From Tubulanus polymorphus (taxonomy: Eukaryota > Nemertea > Palaeonemertea > Tubulaniformes > Tubulanidae), in assembly GCF_964204645.1 (NCBI RefSeq), contig NC_134027.1:6374485-6438484 (forward strand): a stretch of DNA of 64,000 nt. Reading direction: 5' to 3'. The translations under genes and the position numbers were made by a program. This document shows positions 41,252 to 51,762 of the stretch, piece by piece. Below the pieces are notes generated by a model, which saw nothing but the letters and a program-made list of their open reading frames with translations, was not told the origin of the DNA and did no database searches. The number at the start of each line of letters is the position of its first letter. Within the stretch, counting starts at the first letter, position 1.

Positions 41252-41740
41252 ATGGGCCAATCAAGTATGACGCAATCGAAACTGTCCCCGCTGCCGTTGT
41301 GGATTCGATTCTATTTCTACGGCATGCACGGATTTCTCGACGAAGTGATCTTTACATCGATTTTCGAATTTGTACAAAACGGCGACTGGAGCCTGAAAGG
41401 TCACTCATCCTTGTATTCGTTTCTCATATACGGCAGTTGTAGCTGTTTTACCGAACAGCTCTACCTACTTTTGTGGTTTAGATATCGAATACCAGCTTTC
41501 GTACGAGCATTCATTTACGTTTTAATCGCGTATTGCTGGGAGTTCAGTTTTGGCTCGGTTTTGAGAATTTTCGACGCATGTCCGTGGGATTACAGCCACT
41601 ACACCTTCAACTTCATGGGATTGATTTGCTTGGAGTATGCACCGGCGTGGTATCTGCTCGGACTTTATCAGGATGTTCTGGCAAATTACCTGTTGAGTTT
41701 GCGCATTAATTTTGACTGTCTTAAATTCAAGTCAAAATAA
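41252..41740 (+). CDS. TMEM229-family multi-pass membrane protein
   Basis: Single coding exon of 162 codons. Its function is unknown, as for the human family (TMEM229A/B). Recognisable stretches are FYFYGMHGFLDEVIFTSIFE near residue 20, FLIYGSCSCFTEQLYL near residue 52, and the signature RIFDACPWDYSHYTFNFMGL followed by ICLEYAPAW near residues 108-136. About four hydrophobic segments are visible, with a short hydrophilic C-terminus. The length fits TMEM229B better than 229A, but orthology to one vertebrate copy cannot be decided. An upstream ATG at 41245, seven bases before the chosen start and out of frame, has a weaker context (T at -3) than the main ATG (G at -3 and +4) and opens 65 codons. 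An acceptor at about 41162 ends the 5' UTR intron. Confidence 0.85.
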   Translation: MGQSSMTQSKLSPLPLWIRFYFYGMHGFLDEVIFTSIFEFVQNGDWSLKGHSSLYSFLIYGSCSCFTEQLYLLLWFRYRIPAFVRAFIYVLIAYCWEFSFGSVLRIFDACPWDYSHYTFNFMGLICLEYAPAWYLLGLYQDVLANYLLSLRINFDCLKFKSK

Positions 41741-42610
41741 AAAACGTGGAGCGATGTTTTTTATAGCAATAAGAAACTATGGAAGCACTAATCAGCACCA
41801 TACTTCACATTTTAAGCATATCCTCTCTATTAGCTCATTTACGTATCTTATTATACTACAAACATTCCTGAGTATGTATCGGTGTATGTATATTGGATAT
41901 TGACTGATCTCGTGTATCTTCAGATAATTGAATCTCCTGAATAATTGAACGCGTTTCACAGGGTAGATCAAGTGAGCGACATAGCCAATAGGAAGATGAT
42001 CATCGTGCTACTGTTAATTGATATGACTGATTCTGCTGAAGGTTTGAAAGAGAGACTTTGCTGGTTTCAACACAAAAACAAATTGTTCGTATATTGTCTG
42101 TTCTTCAGTACAAAATTCGTTTGCACCTTGATGATCCTGCCATAGTACCATAACTTTAGACCAATTACGAATGTCTTCCTTTAGCGAACTAGGCTGCTTT
42201 CCTTAATGTTGATTTGTGTATTAGTATTATTACTACAAAATAATGTTTTGCTCTCTTTGCTCTGTGATACCTTTTTACATTATGATTTTATGTAATGAAA
42301 ATTATTATATTTATGCTTAATTGATTTATAGAATCAGCCTGCTTCTTTCAGTTGCTTGTTTCTTAAGAAACAGACATCTAGCGAAATAGGTACCAGGTAT
42401 TGAAATTACTTTCTCAGTTAATGACAATAGTTGAGATGTTAATTATAGTTGAAATGCAATTATATGCTTGAATTGCAAAAACACATCCAGTATGTGTTTC
42501 TATTTATGATGTTACCATGTAAAATTATAGTTTGGTCTGTTTTCAGGCAAGTTTCTAGGCTAAGACTCTAGATGTGTGAATTTGTTAGTTGTTTGGATAT
42601 AGAAAGATGT

Positions 42611-42804
42611 CAGGGTGCGATCTAAGCACTTGTCCGATTTGCCAGGACAACTTGGAAAAGTATTAGGGCAAGTGGTTGGTTATCATTTTCACTTGTCCGT
42701 CAAGCTAGTGCACTTTTATGTCATCAACGGATGATCATACGGTGTAAGAGGGCAAGTAGATTTTTGAGGGGGCGAGTGGCTTTCATTCCTTAGATAGGAC
42801 CCTG
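42611..42804. mobile_element. MITE-like element with CAGGG terminal inverted repeats
   Basis: The left end is cagggtgcgatctaagca; the right end, in reverse complement, is cagggtcctatctaagga, matching 14 of 18. The 194-bp interior lacks coding capacity and has repeated CACTTGTCC and GGGCAAGTGG words in both orientations. Size, termini and lack of an ORF fit a non-autonomous DNA transposon. The flanks (agatgt left, tatgta right) give no clear target-site duplication, so the superfamily is undecided. Confidence 0.65.
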
Positions 42805-44311
42805 TATGTACAGTAAAACTTGCGCAAGTGGGAAAAGTTGGGACGGGCTAAATATGTGTGACCTAGAAAAATCTAAGAGCACCGCTTAAAGTCGGATTTA
42901 GGGACATTTACTGAAAAATTCTGACTGTTGAAATGAAAATACTTATAAAACCTAGTTACTACATGTGGCAACTATGTGACAGTGTCAAACCTTTCACAAA
43001 TATTTCAAACTTCTAATAGGTCTGAGTTATTAATCTTTTCAAACAATAATTAAAAATCACCGCCGTAGATGAATGTAATTTCCTTTATTTGAGGCTTTTG
43101 GGGATAAAACTAGTCCGACTTTGTGTATATTCGATTTATAAGATCTGGCTTAGAGAGAGATTTTAGTAGGAAAGAAATTAAAGGCCTGAGAAATTCGAAT
43201 TATTATTCGAATTTGAATTATCACTAAGACTACTGTTACTTTAAATCTAACCAGGGGATAACCAGGCAGCCCATAACATTTTTGGTAAAAGAGTAGACAG
43301 AGGAATGGACCATGGTCGTTACATCCATATATGGACTTACATGGCCGGGATTGGGCAACCAAAGCCGGGCAAAAGTGAGGATGAGTGATCAAATTTCAAA
43401 TTGTAGTAACAAGTAGAATACCAATCTCTACATGATCATCCCTGTCTTGATGACCAGTAGAGCATCTATATTTCATTATTTAACGTTTTATAGATCATAG
43501 ATACCAGCACTAAAAATACCAGTATGTTATAACAAAGGTTTTGAAATCATAGATACCAGTACTAGCAATGAAGATAATGTTTTATGGTTTGTTTTCATTG
43601 TAAACTTTTATTCAAATTTTAATATCGTTGATACTATCAACTGAAATAATTGTTTTATGGTTTGTTGTGAAGTTTTGAAATCATAGATTCTACCATTTGA
43701 AATTAATCTCCACTGAAAATTATTGAACATATCGATATATTACAGGGATACATTCAATGTATTTGATGAATGGATTGAAAGAACATTTCTACATTTTTCC
43801 ATTTATAATTGATTTATATCAGCTCTGGTTTATCTCTCAAGATGGCCTAAACCTGGCTAACTGATTTCAGAGGGTTAGTCAGGGTCTGTCGTGAAACGTT
43901 TTGAGTTTCCTTTTACAAAACCTAACGTTTATCTGTATAAAAACCGGTATGATGTACAAAATGTCAAATCTTTTTCCAATCTCAAAATGATACAATGAAG
44001 TAGAGTAGAAGTAGCAACTAGTAATCTCAAACGACTGTACAAGTTATTCATACATGTAGATCTCAAAATGCTTCCTGTTCTTCTGGTGTAACTTCAGCTC
44101 AAATGTAAATTTTGAAATCTCAAGCGACTCTAAGTACAAGTATATATTAGGGATGGCTATGATGCTTTGAGGTCTTCTTTCAGGTCACTATGTCCACCTT
44201 TTGTGAATCTCAGGTAGCTAAAATGTTGACGAGACTTTATTTGCTGGATATATGTTGGCGCACAGCAGGCACATGGTAAATTTGTAAAATTTCTACATTT
44301 TCTACTTTTTA

Positions 44312-44399
44312 ATCCGGATCAGTTAAGACAAGCCCGTTCAGTTACCTATACACATTTGTAACGGTGGACCATAAATAATTGGATTGTACTGATCCGGAT
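44312..44399. repeat. 88-bp segment bounded by 12-bp perfect inverted repeats
   Basis: ATCCGGATCAGT at the left edge is matched by ACTGATCCGGAT at the right edge. The interior is AT-rich and non-coding. A small MITE or a structured 3' UTR element are both possible. Confidence 0.7.
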
Positions 44400-45266
44400 C
44401 AAGTTGGTTCGGCTGTAGTAATGCATTTTATCATGAGAGAAGAACTTCGATCATTCTGTCTCGATAGTGTAATTATACTGAAGCAATATAAACACTATGA
44501 ATTTGAAATCTTTTGTTTCTTATCATTTGATGGATAACAGTGTTGGAACTCTACCAGATGGGTATACGAAGAATCCATAAAGTACATTCACATCTTCAAG
44601 GGAACAGTGAATACATGTATGCAAAAAAATACCACAGTAAATCGATACATAACATTAGGACATGTAGGTGAACTACTTTATGGATTATGCCCAGGCAGAA
44701 CTATGATCTTTTATCTATTACTCTGAATAGATCGCTGTAGGTACTAATGGGTATCAAGCAGTACACCATGGAAAATGTTGCACAACATCGATCTGTGGAT
44801 TAATGAAATCAGCTGTCAGGAGATTACAGTCTACAACTAGCATGTATGGAATCAGATACATGTATATATGCCGAACAAAGAAGAGAGGTTGCTGCGATGT
44901 CCTCAAGTGGATGTAGTCCTTAATGAAATAATATTTCCTCAAACTGTCAGTAGAAAAGAGACATAAAATGTACAGAAGAAATGTAATACAATATATTTTT
45001 CAACAGTGTTTTCAAAACATTATTTGAGAACAGATGAAAAATCTCTGTCGGCGTTCATTTTACGAAAAATCCTCACACAATTACTGTTAACACATGAACT
45101 GTGAGTAGAAGCTTATCATGGCCCAGATTTCTTTTTCGAATTATACACCAAGCTTTAATTTATAATTGATAAACGTTTGTCACGTGCATTGTTGTTCTTA
45201 ATGTTTCAGCTAGGAATAATGAATACAAATACAAAAACACTTTCAAACGCAAGATTAGATGCTCCT

Positions 45267-47489
45267 TCATATGTTAATGACTCGACTCAATTTCTGAATT
45301 CTGTTCAGTAAAATGTCTCCTTGTTTTATAGTTGCCTGAAATACACAAGAGAGTTCATACATGAAAACTAATAATTCCTTGATAGCTAAACATTTGAATC
45401 TAGTCACTGAAATACTTTAATCTACTTGAAAATTCAGTTCTCGATAATGATTACCGTACCTGATATTGGTAATTTTTACTATCTGGTCGATTAGTTTCTA
45501 CGATTCCTCCAACTTTATCTATTTTACAATGAAGCCTGCCGGCAGCGATGAACCGTGATAATTCTCTACAATTCATAATACAAAATGATTACTCTGGAGA
45601 AAACTCAATGCAAAGATATTGCTTTAAGATATTCGCTTTATCAGATTTAATTACAAATTTTCAGTATGAAGAATGAAGTACAGCAATACTTACTGGTCTA
45701 TGAATTTGATTGACACACCAAATGCATTAGCCATGTACTGTAGAGTAAGACTACTGTATGATTCTAGTAGCTGGGTATAGGCCAAGATTCTCATTTCGCG
45801 AATGTAATATCGATAGTGCAGATGTAACACTCGATCATGCTTCAGTAGACTCTCGATATGACCTAAAACATAAACACAACGATAGGATTGGAAGAGGATT
45901 GTGTAGCCATTCATAAAATCGATTGACTTCATGTATCTTAAAAGAAAGTTTCTGAAGTGGTTTTTGGACCCTTACTTAAACTTTTGAAGAATTCTGCATA
46001 TTGACAGTTGTACAGAGAAAATAGATACGTTCTGATTTCTGGCAAACTGTGCAAAACCTCAAGAATCTCTGATCCTTTCACAACCTGAATGAAAGAAGAG
46101 TTCATCATTTTTAAGCGGAGAAGGTAAAACTTTGACTGTAAATACCTTAATTCAACATGATTTGTGCAACATTTATGAATTTGGACTTACCCTTTCTCGT
46201 AAATCATTCCTGTCTAATGATATCATACTACATAGAACTGTATATGTGACGAAATCTGTATATTCCATTAATTCGTATGATGTGAAGGTTGCCACTGTAT
46301 CCAGAAACAGGTTCGCTGCTGTTTTAAAGTCTCTGTTAGCCATGCAGTATACTCCGCGGTATACTTTCAATCGGTTCCTTCGATCCCAGTCACCACCTTC
46401 ATCGATCAAACTGTAAAAACAGACAAAAAATATGCCTCAAACTACTGCTAAACAGGGGTCGAGGATGCACACAGGAATTTTTCCTATTCCTAGATTCCTA
46501 GATGGAAGATTTATGCAGATTCTTAATCTATCTTCAGAATGAATCTAGAGTCTATTTAGTAAATTTCAAAATAAATTTGGCAAAACATCTATGATGGATT
46601 GCAGGTAAGAGGGGAAATGGAGATATCAGTTACTAGGCATACCATTGCCCTAAAGCAAACTGACCTCTGAGCTTTTTCCAGGTTCCTGTTGATCAAATCT
46701 TTGTCCATGTAAAATAAACCCATTCGTATTTGATGGAATACCATATCCAGGCGATATCCTAGAGTCGTCGTTTTTTCACCGGTCTTTCGGAATTGTGACA
46801 ATGCTCCTTCCTAAAAATCCAAGCGATAACCCCTAAATTGTATCGAATTTTGTTGAATATAAATCTGTTTTGACTCACTCAGAAAATCCCTTACTCTCCT
46901 CTAAATGCTGTCGTCAACTTACCTTATCCCCAATCTTACACAAATATTCGCCTTTCTTCAACATGAAATCGCGAACTTCCGTTTCACCCATGTTTTTCTC
47001 AGCGTCTTCTTGTTGTTCATCAATTTTTTTCAGTTCTTCCTCGTTTGCCTTCTGCATCGACGCCAACAGTTTCTCATCGAGTTTCCAGCTGAGATCTTTA
47101 CATACCTCAGTGTAGAATGGCGCCATATCTACAGAAGAAAGGATGTACCGGTATATGTACACATTGTTTGTTGGCTATGAATAATCCTGCCAAGTTCAGT
47201 ATTTTTGTTTAAAAAAAATATCAACTATTGGTCATTCGAACAGTAATTAGGTAATTAGGCCTGACACAGTCAGTGTGCCCAAGTCGATGACAATGCAAAT
47301 TTGACAAACACTTCTCAGAATCAGAGGTGATACTTTTTACTTACTGTCCGTTTTCATCGCTTCGAGTAAGTCATTTTTAATCTGTTTATCATTTCTAAAT
47401 TTGTCTGTGGTTAACAACCATTTCCAGGTAGCAAGCTGTAAGTTGGGATTCTTCTCCAAGCCTTGCTCTTCGAGGTTTTCAACCGGCAT
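45267..47489 (-). CDS. PSMD6: 26S proteasome non-ATPase regulatory subunit 6 (Rpn7)
   Basis: Lid subunit of the 19S regulatory particle, helping to position the deubiquitinase module over the ATPase ring. Eight coding exons join in frame to 389 aa, the same length as human: 47345-47489, 46923-47128, 46665-46810, 46191-46410, 45976-46084, 45694-45862, 45460-45565, 45267-45335. Start [20 protein letters not shown] is diagnostic. An N-terminal helical RPN7 region holds [20 protein letters not shown], and the C-terminal PCI region holds [20 protein letters not shown] and [20 protein letters not shown], ending KLSRVINI. All splice junctions are GT-AG and phase-consistent. The gene is tail-to-tail with the TMEM229-like gene. 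Nothing looks damaged. Confidence 0.96.
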
Positions 47490-47697
47490 TTTGTGATAAT
47501 CTTGATCGGAATATACAGAACTTACAGCGGTTACGAAGAGACTTCCTGTTCTGTGTGGAGTACCAGAATAATGGGTAGCTCCGAGAATATCCAAGTGTAT
47601 GGACGCGCTGTAGTGTTTCGGACCCATACCGCGCTGGAGGGGACATGCCAGTTGCAGTTGACAGTTGCTAAATCATATTCTCTTAATGTCACATAGT

Positions 47698-47748
47698 GCC
47701 TGGGAATTGTATGAAAAATGTTCTGAAATTTTTCAAAAAATCCCAGGC
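47698..47748. repeat. Hairpin-forming inverted repeat
   Basis: The left arm begins gcctgggaattgtatgaaaa. The right arm is tttttcaaaaaatcccaggc, giving 8 perfect outer pairs (GCCTGGGA/TCCCAGGC) and further inner A/T pairing. It lies about 210 bases upstream of the PSMD6 start. Confidence 0.6.
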
Positions 47749-48679
47749 CCTTCGGTATCGATTTGCCCACCGCGACCTATTTCTTTGGTACATGCCGATG
47801 ATAGCTACGATCCTTACCCACTTTTCGGGGCCCTGTTAAGATCTTTATCATTTTACCCATACGAGTTTATTCGAATAAATAATATCATTTATTCGTAGAA
47901 AACTCATGGTAGAAACAACGATAAAATAAACAAAGCAGAGCCACAAAATAAAATGATTAAGCTGACCACCTGGCCTGAAATGCTCAGAAGTCAAAAGTTG
48001 AAATAGACAGTACCGTACCGCCGGGCTGCATACGCGAAGAACGCCTCAAGTTTATCAATCATCTTCATTTTCCCCCAAAAAATCAATCATACAATAATCG
48101 GGTTTTTTTCTTATGGATGTTACGGGGCACTCGATGTAATTCATCCAGTATTTGAAATCAGAAAGGTTATCCTTTCTCGCATCGAATTTTAACTATACTA
48201 TGTATTGTTTTGAAATCGAAGCCGTTCGGTCAAAAGGACGGCCTACATCGACTGGCCCGCAGTACCAGGGGGAATCCTAACTAATAGTACCTATATTGGG
48301 GTCAAAAACTTATTATGTCGGGCCCCTGTGAGCTCAAGAAAACATTTTCGGACTTAACGTTATTTTCTCGTTATTATTGTGGGATTTTCTACATATGGCC
48401 ACAACATGGGACGAGAAATTAATCGTCGAGAAAAAGTCTCCTCAAAATCTGATCACCCGACGCGGCCGCGATCAATGATTTTGATATAGTCCTGCTTTTT
48501 TGTATTTGTTGATGATACATCTTTAATTGTCTCGAGACTCAATAAAGTATCGTATATTGTATCTTAGGGACTAAATTACGTAACACATTTTTTGGGAAAT
48601 TTAGACGCCCCTCCCCCTTGTAACAGCTTGTAACAAATGTTGTCAAACCCCCCTAAATATTATGTAAGAAAATGAAATA

Positions 48680-48691
48680 CCCCCCCCCCCC
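48680..48691. repeat. C12 homopolymer
   Basis: Twelve consecutive C residues in an AT-rich neighbourhood; likely length-variable and error-prone in sequencing. Confidence 0.95.
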
Positions 48692-48798
48692 ATATAGGCC
48701 TAATTATTCATTTAAAGTTCATGTTGCCCTCAGTGGTCAAGACTCTGTGTTGTTGAAAATAAGTTATTGTCAGAAAGTTTAAGTTCAATATAGTTCAG

Positions 48799-49106
48799 CT
48801 AGTCCTGTCGTCTCCGCCCCTGACGGCCCCTCAGATCGCCAAAATTGGGACAGCCAACACGATGGGAGCAAAAGCAACGTGGGTGGGTCCATATCATTCC
48901 TGTTGAACACTGTTCATGATGGCTCAGTTTGAACGCTAACTCGTGGTAGAATTTTGTCCAGGCTTCCAGTTCATTGGGACTGACAGTCACCGGTTACAAT
49001 GAGGAAATCTGGATTTGAAGTCATATTCTTGTCTATGTTAATGAACTTCAACAAATGGACTCCAAATATGTTCGACGTATCAGCCCAAAATCCGAATTGA
49101 GCCGAT
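48799..49106 (-). pseudogene. Frameshifted metallophosphoesterase-like fragment
   Basis: One frame, opening after an acceptor-like ATAATCCAG at about 49107-49115, reads QFGFWADTSNIFGVHLL and continues to NPDFLIVTGDC before a stop at 48971. The NPDFxxxTGD block preceded by FG and about 25-30 residues is characteristic of calcineurin-like phosphoesterases of the acid-sphingomyelinase-like/endopolyphosphatase type. The protein-like sequence resumes in another frame as SPNELEAWTKFYHELAFKLS, which suits the region after that motif (an AW..F...L pattern). The frame change near 48985 and the lack of other exons suggest a decayed copy; an assembly indel in a real exon is the alternative. The metal-binding motifs expected upstream are not visible. 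Confidence 0.35.
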
Positions 49107-49366
49107 CTGGATTATGTTTGCAGTACGTATGCAGCACATCGGCTTCGCGGAAACGAGTGATACTTTCGACGGCAAATTTTTCATCGCGCGTGGCACCATG
49201 CCGGCATTACGACGTACAACGAACTGGCAATTTCCCCGAAAAATGATTTTTGGAATTCTACAAACACGGCTATTAAACGTAACATACACATTTACTATCA
49301 AATCGGAATTACAAACTAGAAAATTATATGATTATAACATTATTAATCAAATTACCGAAAAAAAAT

Positions 49367-51177
49367 TCAATCATCCGCAACTTGCTCCTGCTGCTGATGA
49401 GATGGTTGCCACAGTGGCATCTGCTCAAGGTCATTTCTCAAAATTGTCCTCTTCTCGTCAATTCGCTGCTTTGTCTTAGTTAAAGCTTCATTTTCGTATG
49501 TCAATATTTCGCTGAGATGTAGAAAACGAAACAATTCGATTTTGAGCTTACTCATCTTTCGCAGTGGTTAGTATACCGGCAAAGGTTATTATTCATTTTT
49601 ATAGAATAGGAATAAGAAATCAATATTCAAGATGATTTCATGACTTACAGAACAAGATGCTGTAACTGAGGCGGTAACGCGTGTACTCGATATTTTGCAG
49701 ACTCCTCCAGTTTGATTTGTCCAAGTAGACTTTCAAGTTGGACAATTTGATTCCCGTTCATCATATCTAGAAAATTTAATCATTCTCATACAAACTATTT
49801 TGTTTGTAAATGATTGTACCGAATGGATTACAAATTTACCTTCGCCATCAAAGTTTTGTGAGATTGTTTCAACCTTGTCCAGTTCATTTTCTAAACATTC
49901 ATTTGTCTGCATAAAGAATGAAATATGAATAAGATATAGACCCAAAACTAGATATCAGAGGTTCTAATTCAGCAGCAATTATTTACTTACATAGAATTGT
50001 TTAGCTTCTAATAACTGCATTGCCATTTTGTCGCATCCTTTCTCGAATTCTTTCCTGCAGATAAATGCAAAACACGATTAAACAATAATGATACCTTATT
50101 TGTTTCTCTTCAGCCGGGTAAATTTGGTAAACTTTAATGAAATTTGTTGTAATACTACCGGGTAATGTTAAAAGCTTGATCATGATTTTAAAAGGGTAAT
50201 GCAGTATATAGATGACCGTAGTAAACGTAACAGCTCAGCAGAAATGAGAAACTAGGTACAGTATGAATTTGTTACCCTAACTACCTAGGTAGTCTATTCA
50301 CATGAATTATTTCACAATCTTACAAACCGAGATTGTTCTTTGCGGATCCGCTCTTCTTCGATTTGAGTGTTCAAACTCTCAACTGCATTCCTCTTTTGTT
50401 GAATTGTCTCTTCTGCACTAAAAATCAAGAATTGAACTGAAATTCTACATTCAGCATTTCACAATGGAATGTCTCAAAATAAGCATCATATTAACGATTT
50501 AAAGCATTTACTTTGTGATTTGCTTTTGAATCTGGTCTACTTTATGGTGAGCAACTTTCAACATCTCTGAAAAATTTAATTGCGTTCAAATTTTAATTTC
50601 CTAGTATTACGAATTATTCCTATTAATATCAAACATTAATTCTCTTTATTTGAATAGAAAGAACTAAGATTAAAACCTTCTAACTTTGTATTGATGTCAC
50701 TACTTTGTTGAAACTTCGCTAGGGCTGTAAAATATAATAGACCTATTTTTTGTAATCCGCATACGTATACATTATAGCTTTCAAATTGATGTATTGTTAA
50801 AAAGATTCTCACCGTGCTCATTTTCACTTTCTAGGTCCCTTCTCTTTTGACGAACACTATTCAATTTTTGTTCTAAAGAAGACCTCTCTGGAAAGAAATT
50901 AAGATAAATGGCGAAAAAAATGTGACGCCCGGTATGGGACTCGAACCCAGGACCCTCAGGTTAAAAGCCTGATGCTCTACCGACTGAGCTAACCGGGCAA
51001 CTGAATTTTTATGCCTTAAATATATTACTTCAACCACGATTGTAACACCAGACACCATTATAGCAGATTTGGTGATGCAGACGGGAAAATACCAAGCAAA
51101 CGTACGTAAAACTCACCGTTTTGTAATTCTTTCACGCTATTGAAAATAACATCAACTTTAAAGCTGTTTGGGTCCAT
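49367..51177 (-). CDS. Unassigned coiled-coil protein, 253 aa
   Basis: Nine coding exons join cleanly: 51117-51177, 50813-50887, 50677-50724, 50512-50566, 50328-50417, 49991-50054, 49840-49906, 49649-49766, 49367-49550. The protein starts MDPNSFKVDVIFNSVKELQ. It is mostly charged heptad-like sequence (for example RRDLESENEH, IQQKRNAVESLNTQIEEERI, RKEFEKGCDK) from about residue 20 to 145. A less coiled part (QLESLLGQIKLEESAKYRVH) and a second charged helix near the C-terminus follow. It is similar in size to small coiled-coil proteins such as CCDC172, but I cannot assign it. The last acceptor is unusual: a perfect TACTAAC branch-point word, no pyrimidine tract, and an AG (GATGAG) that keeps the frame; the nearer AG would give an immediate stop. 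Intron 1 contains a tRNA gene. The promoter is shared with APPL, head-to-head. Confidence 0.8.
50914..50920 (-). terminator. Pol III T-run terminator of the tRNA gene
   Basis: Seven T residues on the minus strand, six bases past the 3' end of the tRNA, the usual RNA polymerase III stop. It supports independent transcription of the tRNA within its host intron. Confidence 0.8.
50927..50998 (-). tRNA. tRNA-Lys (anticodon UUU)
   Basis: Seventy-two bases fold as a complete cloverleaf. The acceptor GCCCGGT pairs perfectly with ACCGGGC; the D stem is GCTC/GAGC; the anticodon stem TCAGG/CCTGA surrounds the loop CTTTTAA with anticodon TTT. The T arm has loop TTCGAGT and one mismatched outer pair (C.T) in its stem. 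The A box (TAGCTCAGTCGG) and B box (GGTTCGAGTCC) are good. There is no intron and no encoded CCA. It lies in intron 1 of the coiled-coil gene, on the same strand. Confidence 0.96.
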
Positions 51178-51762
51178 TCTACCTAACTATATAAATAATA
51201 CTACAATATACGACGAAACGATTAATGGAACAAATGTTGGCGACTCATTCAGTGAGTGATAGATATTCTCGTTCATCTTTCTTACAAATTTATTTCGCCC
51301 TATCCAGAGTGGAATGAATGAGCTTGGTCTCTGATGTGCTTTATCAGCTTTATCAGAATAAAAACAGAAGCTGGAAGACGATGAACATCGATTATCAGTT
51401 TGAATTTTTCGCGCGGCTGCAGTCTCCCTCCGCTCCGGGCCTGAGCTGAGTTGAGACCATGGGTTGTGGACCGAAAAACGTAACTGAAACATATACAAAT
51501 TTTATGAAACACCAAAATAAGATTGCGTTACGATCAAATATATTTGTAAAATTACTCGTGAACTTTATTCATTTATGTGAAATCATTTTCGAATAATGGG
51601 ATTCGAACTGTGACATGATGCACAACCTAACTATACCGGCTATGATCTATTCCCCACCCCCTACCAGTTTGACAGCTTCCTGAAAATCATAATAAATAGT
51701 CAGATTTTCAGCGTTAATTAGTGTCATAGCTGCCTATTTGCAGCTGGTCGTAATTGGTCATA
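51178..51762. promoter_or_regulatory. Head-to-head promoter region
   Basis: Only 585 bases separate the start codons of the minus-strand coiled-coil gene and plus-strand APPL. The part near 51370-51450 is the most GC-rich. No TATA box is obvious on either side. This spacing is typical of a bidirectional promoter. Confidence 0.5.

Larger units (their letters stand above)
41741..45266. other. 3' region between TMEM229-like gene and PSMD6, repeat-bearing
   Basis: Tail-to-tail interval of 3.5 kb. Its left part is probably TMEM229-like 3' UTR. It contains a MITE-like element at 42611-42804, a 12-bp inverted repeat pair at 44312-44399, and diverged repeats of atcatagataccag with ttttatggtttgtt between about 43490 and 43690. 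No supported gene. Confidence 0.5.
47490..48798. other. 5' flank of PSMD6, no gene
   Basis: Contains the PSMD6 promoter region, two small hairpins (47698-47748 and about 47870-47896), a CpG-bearing patch near 48000-48500 and a C12 run at 48680-48691. The open frames at 47531-47898 are not supported. Confidence 0.4.

Noticed and set aside
49080-49479. Plus-strand frame of 121 codons antisense to the end of the coiled-coil gene
   Set aside because: It overlaps the conserved-frame last exon and the phosphoesterase fragment on the opposite strand; a shadow frame.
51590-51650. Minus-strand AGTTCGAATCC with a weak A-box-like word
   Set aside because: The cloverleaf cannot be completed; at most a degraded SINE head.
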